Source: Phialocephala subalpina (Eukaryota > Ascomycota > Leotiomycetes > Helotiales > Mollisiaceae). Taken from it: a DNA stretch of 64,000 nucleotides. Below, piece after piece: positions 44,961 to 56,284 of the stretch. Positions within the stretch are counted from its first letter, which is position 1, and each line of letters opens with the position of its first letter. The notes under the pieces were generated by a model. It was not told where the DNA came from, did not search any database, and worked only from the letters and a program-made list of their open reading frames with translations. The stretch spans positions 504,800-568,799 of the forward strand of contig FJOG01000002.1 of NCBI GenBank assembly GCA_900073065.1. The letters run 5' to 3'. A program made the position numbers and the translations under genes.

Positions 44961-45506
44961 GCCCAAAAGTCAGAGAGCCGAATGTTGGTCAATTCCCTAA
45001 CGCTTGAATCACGTGCTAACGACTACAAAGTAAATATACCTTATTAATATTATCAATTTCTATAAAAAGAATAATAAAATAAGTTATAGGCATTTCTTAC
45101 TTACTTTAATATAATTGGTTCGCTTCCGATATCAGCCACGCGCGGAGCTAAAGCAGCTAGCTTGGCGCTAATAATCGCCTCTAATCATACCCCCGCAAGG
45201 CAGCAGCGCCAACCTGCTCTATCTCTCATCATTCGAATTCTCTCCAACGGGTGACGTCGAATAAGGTCTCAAGGCCCAGACTCAATCTTGACCTCTCTCA
45301 CTGTTTCAATTGCTAATATGATGTCATTACCGGCTCGGCGTTTAATTCTTCATTGCTAAGGTAACTCATCAATTCTACTCCATCTATATATACCTCAAAT
45401 GTATACTAAATTCTAAACAAGAGGACAGACTTCGCCTTCTACACACCGATATTACCGTTTTTCTGCCTCCCAATCTCTCCTCGTCACCTCGAATAATTAG
45501 TTTGCT

Positions 45507-47480
45507 ATGGCGATTTGTGGTCGATGTACCACAACGATTCAGAATATTTATTCCCAGGAAGAGCAGAATCCCCAGAGCCGTGAGAGAAAAATCAACGTTA
45601 CGCTACCAAGATATCGACGCTCATCCATTCGCAAGTGCTGGGTCTGTAGAAAATTTGCCGAATGGCTCGAAACCGAGACCTCTGGAGTATTCAAAGCCTG
45701 GCGCAGGAAGTCTATACAGGTAGAATTTGCCTCGTTTGGCTCAATATACGTTAAACGGCCTGAAAAATGTCGTCTTTTAGCGTCTGTACTTGTGGAGATT
45801 TCACCTCGGGGCCAAAATAGAGATATAAATGGCATGGGTTGTGAGGTTGGTTTAGATTTCGTCACTACTGAAGGTAGAACCAATATTTTCCCTTTTAAGC
45901 TATCCTTTTCAATCCGTTGTAGTAAGGAATGCTAATCCTAGATAGAATTTGGTAAAAGTCAACTTATGGCATCAACGTGGCGCCGAAGTAGCAGCATTGA
46001 TATTGTTCTCGTCCGGAGTTGGTTGCACGAATGCACTACACATCACGAAAAATGCAAAGAGATTGTCAGCGCCCCATGGTACCCAACTCGATTGGTGTAC
46101 CTTGGGCCTCTGGCTGGCGACGTAAAGCTCATAATCTCAGAGCATAGTGCTCTGAATGGCCCTTACATGACCTTAAGCCATCGTTGGGGTCCTCAAACGT
46201 ATGAAAAATTACAATCGTCTACGATGGCGCAGCTGCAAAATTCCATCGACTTTGTGAGCCTACCGCAGGTATTCCAGGATGCCATCGAACTTGCTCGTCT
46301 CCTTGGCATCAAATATCTTTGGATTGATGCTCTTTGTATTAAACAAGATCAAGACGACCTTTCAGACTGGGAGGTTGAGTCCCAGAAGATGAGCAAGGTG
46401 TATTCACGGGCCATATTGAATGTGGCTGCAACTTTGTCACAAGATGGCTCCGAGTCACTTTTCAAACAAGAGCCTTGGGGTCCTATCTTCCCTTCGGAAG
46501 TCGAATTGACAGTCGACGGGCTACTACAGAAATATTACGTATTCGATAGTAATATCTGGAATGACGAAATTGCCAATGCTCCACTTAATCAAAGAGGGTG
46601 GGTGTTTCAGGAACGTGTCTTGGCCCGCAGAGTGTTACATTTCGGTCAATGTCAAATGGGATGGGAATGTAACGAGCTTGAAGCGTTGGAAATATTCCCA
46701 AGTGGATTACCGACACCAAACTCCCTATCATTTATGAACAAATCCAGTACTAGCGCAATGATGGCTGCGCCCCCCGGAGGACTTATTCAACCTCTTCATA
46801 ATATCAGTTTTATTCAGGAGCGGCAGAATTTGGTGAATTCATACTCAAAATGTAAGCTCACCTATTCAAAGGACAAGCTCATTGCTTTTGATGGGATTGC
46901 AAAAAGCATAATGTCGACTGGAACCCATCGTTATATTGCAGGGATGTGGGAGTATGGTCTATTATACGATCTTGCTTGGCGGCGGGATACAGCAGACCGT
47001 GAGGCTTTTCCAATCAGTGCGACTTTGTCTCGTGCTCCTAGCTGGTCGTGGGCATCAGTTGATGGGGAGATTAGTTTCCCGCCACTCATTGGAGGAGTAA
47101 AGGCAGTATTTGCCGATATACAGGGCTTTTCGGACCCTAGCCTGGAAGAATGCAGTGCTTTTGGCGCTCCTAGCTCAATTCGAGCAAAAGGGTTGTGCTT
47201 TACAGTGGATATTGAGTGGTTGAATGAAGAAGAAATTGCCAGCTTTGAGGTAATGGGGCATCACTTCTTTGCAAACGACGAGCACGACGAGCCCTTCTGT
47301 TCCACGATAGATTACGAAGTCTCGGTTCGAGAATTCCGAGAACTAGTCCAACAGGGAACAGTACTAACGTCCCTCCCTAGGTGGCGAGAAACCCACCGTG
47401 CCGAGAAAAATGATGGGTACTTTGACTTCAAGCATCTTAAACTCTATGCACACATCGGTATCTCCTATATTTTTGAATAA
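45507..47480 (+). CDS. HET-domain protein
   Basis: Proposed two exons, 45507-45873 and 45946-47480, give 633 aa. The intron (GTAGAA...GATAG, branch-like GCTAATCC) is inferred from frame continuity and is less certain than others. Exon 1 begins MAICGRCTTT with a CxxC and a later CWVC, the usual Cys-containing start of HET proteins. Exon 2 reads VRSWLHECTTHHEKC (typical spacer), then HET motif 1 YMTLSHRWG (about residue 196), motif 2 YLWIDALCIKQD (about 246) and motif 3 RGWVFQERVLARRVLHF (about 338). The C-terminal region PSWSWASVDGEI is the common tail of this subfamily. It is intact, with no membrane segment. A cell-death or incompatibility role is inferred from the family. If the intron is wrong, a 504-aa protein from ATG 45966 is the alternative. 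Confidence 0.8.
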
Positions 47481-48113
47481 GTTATGTTCCGTGGCCATTC
47501 CTAAACACTTTGAACCCCTCCTACTAGAAAATTATGTTCGCATCGTCGCCCTCGCGCCTGATTTACGAACAGTCCCCCTTTATGGCACAGTAGAGTTCCT
47601 TCACCACAGCTCCACCACCGAGCTCTTATCACTCCTAATATTCATAAAAGGGTCTTATCCAAGCTTTAAGGCTTACTACCATACTGAGAAATCGTTATCA
47701 GCCTTGTGGCTACTGTGGCACGCAATTCATGCAAGGTCGCCATGTGGGTCAGTACTTCTAAATCAAAGTGACTAACGATTTTCGGTTAGTACGAAACGAC
47801 CCCGTACCTCCTATAATACTTGGGTAATTACGACGTAATTTCACTTATGTAATCATTTGCTAAGATTGTAGCTGTTCAAGGCTATGGCTAACGCAAGGCC
47901 AACTTGCACTATGTGCGGCCTTAACTAACAGCGAGCGAACACCAGATTAGCGCCAACGTCTATAGCACAGAGCGAAAGCTAGTTTCACTCGGTACAAGCT
48001 ATTAAAACGTAATTGTTATGGAAGATACTAGAAGTTCAATAGCAACACTAAAGTCCTATAAAGGTATATGCTCCCTTTGATCCTCTATAATATAGGGGAA
48101 AAAGAAATAAATA
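47481..48113. other. intergenic, no gene recognised
   Basis: 633 bp between two convergent genes. A plus-strand frame at 47398-47775 overlaps the HET gene end and has no recognised domain; it is probably chance. Confidence 0.35.
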
Positions 48114-51100
48114 TTATGTTATAGTATTCAAAGCCTGAAAAATTTCCCGCAAACTTTGACACTTAGGATGATCAAGTCCGACGACGTTTTCATATCCTGT
48201 AAGAGCCTTTGAATACATGATCTTAGCCTTTGCGAAATCGGCTTGACGTTTGAAGAGAGAGCCGAGACCCCACAACGTGTTGAGTGCAGGGATATAAGTC
48301 GTGATAGTATCTGCACCGAGCGTCTTCTCGTAGCCTCGCAGCGCCCGCTCGTACATCTGCTCGGCCTCCGCGAGCTTGCCCTGGTTCTGATAGAGGTTCC
48401 CTAGGTTGTTGATCGTATCAAGCGTCGACGTGTGCTCTGCACCGAGCGCTTTCTCTCTACCTCGCAGCGCCCGCTCGTACATTTGCTCGGCCTCCGCGAG
48501 CTTACTTTGGTTCTGATAGAGGTTCCCTAGGTTGTTGACCGTGTAAAGCGTCGACGTGTGCTTTGCACCGAGCGCTTTCTCGTAGCCTCGCAGCGCCCGC
48601 TCGTACATCTGTTCGGCTTCCGCGAGCTTGCCTTGGTCAGCGTAGAGGAGCCCCAGGTTGTTGACCGTGTGGAGCGTCGACGTGTGCTCTGCACCGAGCG
48701 CCTTTTCGTAGCCTCGCAGCGCTCGCTCGTACATTTGCTCGGCCTCCGCGAGCCTGCCCTGGTCAGCGTAGAGGAGTCCTAGGTTGTTGACCGTGTGGAG
48801 CGTCGACGTGTGCTCTACACCGAGCGCTTTCTCGTAGCCTCGCAGCGCCCGCTCGTATATCTGCTCGGCCTCCGCGAGCCTGCTCTGGTTCCTGTAGAGG
48901 AGCCCCAGGTTGTTGACCGTGTGGAGCGTTGAAGTGTGCTCTGCACCGAGCGCTTTCTCCTTGCCTCGCAGCGCTCGCTCGTACATCTGCTCGGCCTCCG
49001 CGAGCCTGCCCTGGTCAGCGTAGAGGAGCCCCAAGTTGTTGACCGTGTAGAGCGTCAACGTGTGCTCTGCACCGAGCGCTTTCTCGTAGCCTCGCAGCGC
49101 CCGCTCGTACATCTGCTCGGCCTCTGCGAGCCTGCCTTGGTCCTTATAGAGGTTCCCTAAGTTGTTGACCGTATAGAGCGTCGACGTATGCTCTGCACCG
49201 AGCGCTTTCTCGTAGCCTCGCAGCGCCCGCTCGTACATCTGCTCGGCCTCCGCGAGCTTGCCTTGGTTCTGATAAAGGTTCCCCAGATTGTTGACCGTAT
49301 CGAGCGTCGACGTGTGCTTTACACCGAGCGCCTTCTCGTAGCCTCGCAGCGCCCGCTCGTACATCTGTTCGGCCTCGGCGAGCTTACTCTGGTCAGCGTA
49401 GAGGTAACCTAAGTTGAAGTATGCCCGTGCTATGCCATCGTCCAGGACCAAGTCGTTTAACACAATATGAGAACATCTGGCTGCATGCTGGAGAAGCCGT
49501 CGCTGTGTTAGCCACGGCCGGTTAGCCTGCTCGCCTGGGACATGTAATGCGATAGAGTTCAGTGCTACCCTAGCAAGATCGTAGTTCCATTCTTGGTTGA
49601 GAATGTGAACCGTCCACGAGTGAACGCATCCATGAATATTGTACCCTCGTGACTCAAGTAGCTCCTGCGATGATTTATCTACTTCGACGAGCCCGTGGTC
49701 ACTGAGTACCCGCATTGCTCTATGGAAGCTCAACTCGTCTTTTGTCAGTTCTCGTACCCAGTCTGGGTCGTTCGAGTCACTGTGCTGGAGAAGCTCTAAC
49801 CAGAGATCCTGGCTATCGAAGTACGCCCAGAAGTAGAGAAGCTTAGCTGAGAGGTCATTTTGCTGTTTGACGTGATCGAATGATATCTACCATGTAGAGT
49901 AGAGTGTTCGGTCCTCGTACGAGTCCAGTTCCGGACTCGATTCTTGGAGTTGCACCCACGACTGCTTATACAGACGTAAATAGTCCGAAAGACTTACCGC
50001 TACTTGATCGAGATACGCTCCGGCAGTAGCGAGAGCAAGAGGCAGTCCATCTAATTCTCTAGCAAGCATAATAGCATCGGGATCTAGTATTAAGATTAGA
50101 TCCGCATCACAGAAATGTAGAACGTTCTTACTACTTCTCAGCCCTTCCCGTCTCGATACGTTTGACAAAATCTCAAGACCATCGTCCACATCCCCAAGCT
50201 TACGAATATGAATAGGATGACCATTTCTGACTTGTGACGACCGCGTTGTGATAATAATCGACCCGTGATATGATTCGGGGAGGAAGTTTCGGATATCTAC
50301 AGTCGTAGGATCCGTGTATCCAAGTAATTTAGGATTATCGTAATTATCGTATATCATCAGCCATCGCGTGTTATGCGGCAGACTCAGCCATGCCTTAACA
50401 GCATCTACTACCTCGTCGAGGTTTTCATTCGTATCCACGTTACGAAGCCGGATAGCCAACGGGTGTTCTCTTGATATCTGCTTGGCTAGCTTAGCAAAGC
50501 TCTGCTTCAGAGAATCCTCGTCCTTGATATTCAGCCAAAATATTGCCGAGTAATTATCCTTGTGCCGCTTCGCATATGCAATACTAAGCTGTGTCTTGCC
50601 GATTCCGCCTAGACCGTGAAGAACAACTGCTCGACGGGAGCCATCGCCTTTGAGTGTCTTGTGTATTTTCGAGAGCTCATCTTCCCTAGCCACGAAGTGT
50701 TCGACGTCGGAAACATCAGAGAGGCTAAAGGCGACTGAGAAGTCCTCGCGCTTGAACCCTAATCTAGTCAGCAGCTTCCTAAGACCCGACATGCCTTTAC
50801 TTTTGAAAAGTGCTTATGGCAGAAGAGAAAGACGTACCTTTTGAGGCTTTATCGATCTCTTCTCGGAGTCGGTTCATCGCCTTATCCTTTCCTTCGCTGT
50901 AGATAAGCGGCATATTAACGTCGAAAATACCTAGTAGCGAGTATGCTTTGTCTTCTGGGCGATAAGTCTCACGATTTGCTGCCCACGACATTCGCTCAGC
51001 GACGCTGAAATCAGATAACGAGCTCCCTCGAAGGGCATTAACTGGGATTCCTGTTCTTTCGCAGATATGTCGTTCTAAAGAGGCCTTGTTGCCTAGTAGC

Positions 51101-51573
51101 TCCCCTTCTTTTGAGAAGAAGTCGACTGATGCCGGGGCAATAAGCTCTTGTAGGGTCCAGCCTCGAGTAAACCATTGGCTTTTCCGAAAAGTCGATTCCC
51201 AGGCTTTGTTGAACCCCTCGGCCGAATCGGTGCGAGGCCGCGAAACATCTGGCAGATAAACGTAGCACTTAGTCGCATCCCTGTACCAGCGAAACATCGA
51301 GTTGATAGCCTCTGCGAGCTCAGTGCTGTTCGATTTGTTGATACAGCAGGTGTCTACCCAAAAGTAATACAACTTGTCGCGCCTCGCTTGTTCTCCGCAG
51401 AACCGTATCTTGCTATAGCCAGCCTTGCTCTTGCCAGTGCTATTTATCAGATCTGCAAATGTGACCTCCTCCGCTCCCCATCTGTGCGAAAGTATAGCAT
51501 ACTTGGGTATATCGCTCTCAAAGAACTCGGTCAGGCTGAAATCGCCGTCGTCGGTATACTGTAGCAGACGCAT
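48114..51573 (-). pseudogene. HET-NB-ARC-TPR NLR-like protein with one premature TAG
   Basis: Two exons, 50838-51573 and 48114-50794, give about 1138 codons. Residues 1-245 form a HET domain (YAILSHRWGAEEVTF, YYFWVDTCCINK, WFTRGWTLQELIAP, EDKAYSLLGIF). NB-ARC follows: P-loop HGLGGIGKTQL near 306, Walker B WLMIYDNYD, sensor GSIIITTRS and GLPLALATAG. The C-terminus has nine TPRs of 42 residues, seven or eight nearly identical (LAEAEQMYERALRGYEKALG...NNLGNLYQNQGK). One in-frame TAG at 49887-49889 splits NB-ARC from the TPRs (LYSTW-stop-ISFDHV; Gln CAG expected). Everything else is open, so it could be a new pseudogene, a truncated HET-NB-ARC protein, or an allele with readthrough. Fungal HET-NLR proteins act in incompatibility; the ligand is unknown. 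Confidence 0.88.
48320..49400 (-). repeat. near-identical 126-bp tandem repeats encoding TPRs
   Basis: About nine consecutive 126-bp units, each encoding a 42-aa TPR of kinesin-light-chain type. DNA is nearly identical between units, so antisense frames also repeat. Conserved codons cover LAEAEQ and NNLG; positions after GAEHT vary slightly (STLYT, LTLYT, STLHT, STLDT). Confidence 0.93.
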
Positions 51574-53630
51574 TATTGGACGAGGTTCAAGGATCGCACG
51601 AAAGACGTTTCTCGGTATTTATTGAGCCGTCGAGTTGGCATAAATGCGAAGTGAGGTGAAGGTCTAGGAAAAGATGTAGGGTTGAAGCTGGCGCACTCAG
51701 CTGAGGGCAGCCTCGCGACACTAGTATCGTCGTGCATCACTATAAGCGCGTAAGATCTGCCAATCGTTTGGGCTCACCGCAGGTATTCTAGAACCCATAG
51801 CTGAACTAGGATATTCGAAACTTACGCTCCCTTGAGCCATTATTTGTTTTTGTCGGTGAGGGGTAGCTGAAGACAAGAGAAGGGATAATAGAAATCTTGT
51901 ATCTAAAATCCACTTTTGATCAGCCATTTAGGTGTGTCTGGGCTCCACTTCTGGCATTTTTGGACGATCTAACTTCATGGCTAAGTTAGTTCTCCTCGAG
52001 TAGTCGGCGGGGCGGGACTGCGGTAAGGGAGTGTGGCGTTCTTCTAGAACTTTCCATGAACAGCCACGAGCCTTCCAAATGAAACATCATAGCACGTGCG
52101 GGGCTGTCTTACGCTAACCAAAAGTCGTTAGTCGCCTTTACTTGAGGTACAGATCCGTGTTCAGATCATGTATAAATTTGCGCGCTATAGCAGATACAAG
52201 GCTGAAAACGATATCAAGCAAAGTGGCAAGGCCTTAAAGGTTGAGAATAATCTTTTTATAAGTATTAGAAGTGATAAAAGCTCAATGTTGGAACTGTAGT
52301 GATAGGAGTCTATTGCGTTATAAATAGAGACTCTCTATAAATCGGGCGCGGTAACGACGATACGAATGTGATTTTCCAGTGGGTTGGGTTTAGAGTGTCG
52401 AGTATTAGTAGTGGAATACGACGTATGCACAAAGCTAGAAGATTTTAATATGTGTATAGAATTTGGTTTATTTGAAGTCAAAGTCCCCTTTATTTTCTCG
52501 GTACGGTGGGTTTTTCGGCACGCAGGGATAGACGTTACTTATGCCATTATTTGCTACAGGGTACTTCATGAACGCGATACTTTTATCCAAAACCCGCGGG
52601 AACAGTTCATATCGTCGGCTTGGAGCTGTTGAAATCGAGCTAGTAAAGGAACGCGAAGAAGAAAGTGCACAGATGGCTCGACCACAACCTCTAGAGGCTT
52701 TAGAATCGGAGTCATACATTGATCAGAACAACGCCGGCAAAAATATGTGGAACAAGGCGGCGGTGGACTTCATAGGCTCCATTGTCGACCAACGGAATTC
52801 TAGTTATATCATAGATATCTTGTAACGGACAATTTCAAACTCATAAGACATATGCGGGTAGTAAGGGCTCGTAATTCTTTATCCATATGTCTTGTTTGGC
52901 GCTCAAGATGGAAGCGGGGAGGAAGGCTTGAGATGGCTGTGTGAAGTAACTTAAGGCCCTTGAAGCTGAGGTAAGCTACAGTGACCCAAGGCCCTGTAGC
53001 CACGCTGAAAGATACTGTGGTATATAATGTAGCTGAACAGGGCCCGAGGGGTCCTATAGAGCTAAGCTTTGTAGAGATTCAGACGCTATAAGCTTGCCAC
53101 CGGAATCGCCAATACAGCTGAGGAACTCAGCTGTACAGGGGCAGTATAGGGAATCACAGTGTTTGATTCAGGGGCTCCAGCGCCTATAACGTCTATACGT
53201 ACTGGCTACCTACCACTGTAGAACAGCAATCAATTCAGTACCTTTCACCTGATTTTCTGCACGCGACCTCTATAGCCTGAAATCTCAATAGGGTCCAAAA
53301 TCGGCTCCAGCAGGGGTCCTTGTAAGTTTGACAGGAATGGATACTATCACAGCATCATAATAGGTTGGAAAAAGTGGCTGTATTCCAAACAACAAGTATT
53401 AGCAAGTTTTATATATAGATAATATAGAAACTGTAACCGATTATCAAGGGGACTAGAAGAGGACCCCTCTGTATGCTCAGACTGTGGTCAGGCTCTGATC
53501 ACCCTCGGCTTAAGTAAAAGCGGCCGCTGCTCAGGTCCAGCGACTAAATAGAACTAGCGAAAGAAAAAAGTCGTCTGAGATTATAGTGGTAATACTTAGT
53601 TAGGCTTATCACAGCCTATCAAAGGTTATA
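51574..53630. other. intergenic region without recognisable genes
   Basis: 2 kb upstream of the HET-NB-ARC-TPR gene. The first few hundred bases are its promoter side. Frames such as 52541-52825 (94 codons, plus) have no recognised domain. A perfect 10-bp stem with a 3-base loop lies at 53113-53135. No transposon termini seen. Confidence 0.35.
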
Positions 53631-53770
53631 GCGAGCCCGAGGATTTGCTCTGGGGGGGTTATACTCTTCTCTGATGGAATGATATAGTCTGCTTATATTT
53701 TGATCGATACCGAACGAAACCCCTCGGAAACTTGAGGTTTAGACTTCTGTTTTTTGAGGGGTTTCGTTTT
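53631..53770. repeat. dispersed hairpin repeat, copy C
   Basis: 140 bp, collinear with copy B. It has the best preserved inverted repeat: AACGAAACCCCTC near its centre pairs with GAGGGGTTTCGTT at its 3' end, separated by about 30 bases. It lies just before the AT-rich tract. Confidence 0.85.
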
Positions 53771-53789
53771 ATGCTAGTTTGATCGGGAG

Positions 53790-55900
53790 ATAAGATTCAT
53801 TGTTTTTAAAATTGAAAACTTATTAATAAACCGCTCTTTTTTAAGTCCGGTTTTCGTATCGCCTATAAAATCTTCTTTGCTTATATTCGGTAATTATAAG
53901 ATAATCTTCGCAAATTCCATTTTATTTATCGAAAAGAGTATAATCCTCGAAATATATTTTTATATTTAAATTTATAATTTTAAAATCGATATAATTATAT
54001 TATAAATTATATTTTATTAGATTATTATTCAAATAATCGGTATTTTCATATTTATTATATTAATAAACTATTTAAATAATATATTTCTTATTATTTTAAT
54101 TTAACGAAATATTAATATTAAATATTTTATTATAATTAATATTAATATTTATATTAAATTATTTTTGAATTACGATTTAAAAAGGTATAATAAATACTCG
54201 GGAATATTTTCAATATATATAATTATTAAATAAAGTTTATCGATTTATAATTAATTAAAAATAATTAAATTATAATTAATAATTTAATCGATTATAATTT
54301 ATAATTATGAAAAAGTTTTATATTCAAATAATTTGCGATAAAATATATATATTAAAATCGAATATATTAATTTTAAATTTCGTTATTATAATAAATTACG
54401 AAATATATTATCTCGTTATATATTTGTAATATATTCTTTTTTATACGTAATTTATATTTCGTTTATTAAATCGAAGAAAATTAAAAAGCAATTAATAATT
54501 ATAATAAATATTCTTACGTTATAATTTTAAATTACTTTAAATTAAATATTATATTATATTTTAATAATAATAAGTTCTTAAAATATAATTATACTCGTGA
54601 AAAATATAAAAACTATTAATATATTATTTAAATAATATAATTAAATAATTTGATTAATTATTAAACTAATAAATATAATAATATTATAATTTTTATTAAT
54701 ATATACTTTGGTAAACTTTATATAATTTGCTTTGATACGAATTAATTACTTTTAAAATCTTATTAATTCGATTTTTCTACGAATATTCATAATTAATTCG
54801 TTAATATTATCGTTTTCTAAAATAAGATTTTTTTAATTTTTTATAGATTTATATTTCTATTATATTTAATTTATAGAAAAATATAAAATCCAAGGAAATA
54901 ATTCGTATTTTTAAAATATTTAATCTCGTTTATTTAAAGGATTATTATTAAAGAATATTTCTTATATTAATAAAAATTATAATATATTTATTTATATTTA
55001 ATTATTTTAATTATTATTTAAAATAACGTTATAAGAATAAATTAATTTTCTCGAAAAAAATAAATATTATAATAATATATTATATATAAAAATAAATAAA
55101 ATTTATTTAAATAAATTTGTTTTTTTAAAAAAAAATTTAAATTTTAAATAATATATAAAGAATTAATCAAAATATATAAAATATTTGTCGGTATCACAGG
55201 GATACCTACTCGAGTAGGCCAGAAGCACGTAAGAATCTTAGTCTTAGTATACTTGAAAGTGGTTATCATTCCCTAAGGAAAAGCGTAGAGTTAGAGGGTT
55301 ATATTCTCCAACTCTAGCTCGTTCCCACGCTAGTCTTAGTGTAGCCTAGTGCTACACGTGACTAGCTGATTATACCAACAATATTAAAGTTTTTTATAAT
55401 TATTAATATATTTTTAAAGAATTTAAATAATTCGAATAATTTGATATTTTTTATATAAAATAATAAAATTCGTATTTTAATTATTCTTAATTCTAATATA
55501 TTTAATTTCTAATAATATATTAAAAACATTTTAATTATTACTAAATATCAATTAAATACGTAAAAAATATATAATTATATTAAAGAATTATATAAAAAGT
55601 ATATTATATAATAATTTTAAATTTATATTCGAATTAAATTAATTTGCTTTTTATTTTTATTTCGTAAATAATTTATTATTATAATAACTTTTTATTATTT
55701 TTATTTTTAGATAATTATAATTTTTTTTCTTTATTTTTTAAATTTAAATCGTTATTACGAAATTTCGAAAATATATATAAATTTAAATTAATATAATAAA
55801 AATTATATCGAGTTTATAATTAATATTATAAATATAATATAAGTATTTATAAAAATAATAACTTACATTTATTTCTCGTTATGTTCTGATCTCCCTATAT
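53790..55900. other. AT-rich tract, probable RIP-mutated relic
   Basis: About 2.1 kb composed almost wholly of A and T, with no usable open frames. Remaining G and C sit largely in CG dinucleotides (TCG, ACG, CGA, CGT). This suggests C-to-T mutation in non-CpG contexts on both strands. The original sequence cannot be recognised. The tract is interrupted by a normal-composition solo LTR at 55186-55380. Confidence 0.8.
55186..55380. mobile_element. solo LTR (Ty1/copia-like) with 5-bp target duplication
   Basis: 195-bp segment of normal base composition inside the AT-rich tract. It begins TGTCGGTAT and ends ATACCAACA, the near-palindromic TG...CA ends of an LTR. ATATT directly flanks it on both sides (55181-55185 and 55381-55385). 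No internal retrotransposon is present, so it is a solo LTR left by recombination. Orientation cannot be fixed. Copia class is inferred from the termini only. Confidence 0.85.
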
Positions 55901-56284
55901 TTCCCACCTTCACCTACCATAACCCAAAATCATCACAAGTCTAGAAAGATAGCCAATCCCATCTCCAGAATCTAGCGATACCTCACTAACCTTTTCAAGA
56001 TTCCGAATACTCCTTCGCTTGCTCGACCAATTCATAGTCGCCTTCGACGGCCTTTCAGGCAGACTTTTGAAGTTCGGCCTCCAAATCACGGGATGAGTGA
56101 GGCTCGCGAGATGAGGATATGTGCGTGAGTAGTACTGGACAAAGTAAAGAATTATCATTAGGTAATTATCCTAGAAGTGTACTGTACAGTTCCAATCTCA
56201 CCCACTTTCCACCCTGCATCTCAAAAGATCACCATGCACTCTTCTTTCTCCCCAACCATTCTTCACACAACATCCTCAGACTGT
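55901..56284. other. short intergenic stretch with one GGCCTCCAAA repeat copy
   Basis: Normal composition resumes after the AT-rich tract. GGCCTCCAAATCACG at 56076 matches the repeats at 36.5-38.4 kb. No gene is supported; the minus frame at 55910-56158 reads through this repeat. Confidence 0.5.

Larger units (their letters stand above)
43899..45506. other. intergenic region with two repeats
   Basis: No gene. It contains hairpin repeat copy B (44053-44192) and a tandem array at about 44760-44960. The rest is AT-rich at 45020-45120 and otherwise unremarkable. Confidence 0.45.

Noticed and set aside
45507..45935. Separate 142-aa gene upstream of the HET gene
   Set aside because: Its Cys-containing start and position match the N-terminus of HET proteins, and a plausible intron joins the frames.
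48320..49400. CRISPR-like regular repeat pattern
   Set aside because: Repeats are coding TPR units with no spacers, in a eukaryotic genome.
48558..49412. Plus-strand repeated frames within the TPR array
   Set aside because: They are antisense shadows of the near-identical 126-bp repeats.
17454..49889. TAG reassigned to Trp or read through
   Set aside because: Other genes here end in TAG (glucokinase, amidase), Trp is normally encoded by TGG in intact genes, and one stop replaces Gln; C-to-T mutation is simpler.
53790..55900. Mitochondrial DNA insertion
   Set aside because: No mitochondrial gene or tRNA motifs; the residual CpG pattern fits RIP-type decay better.
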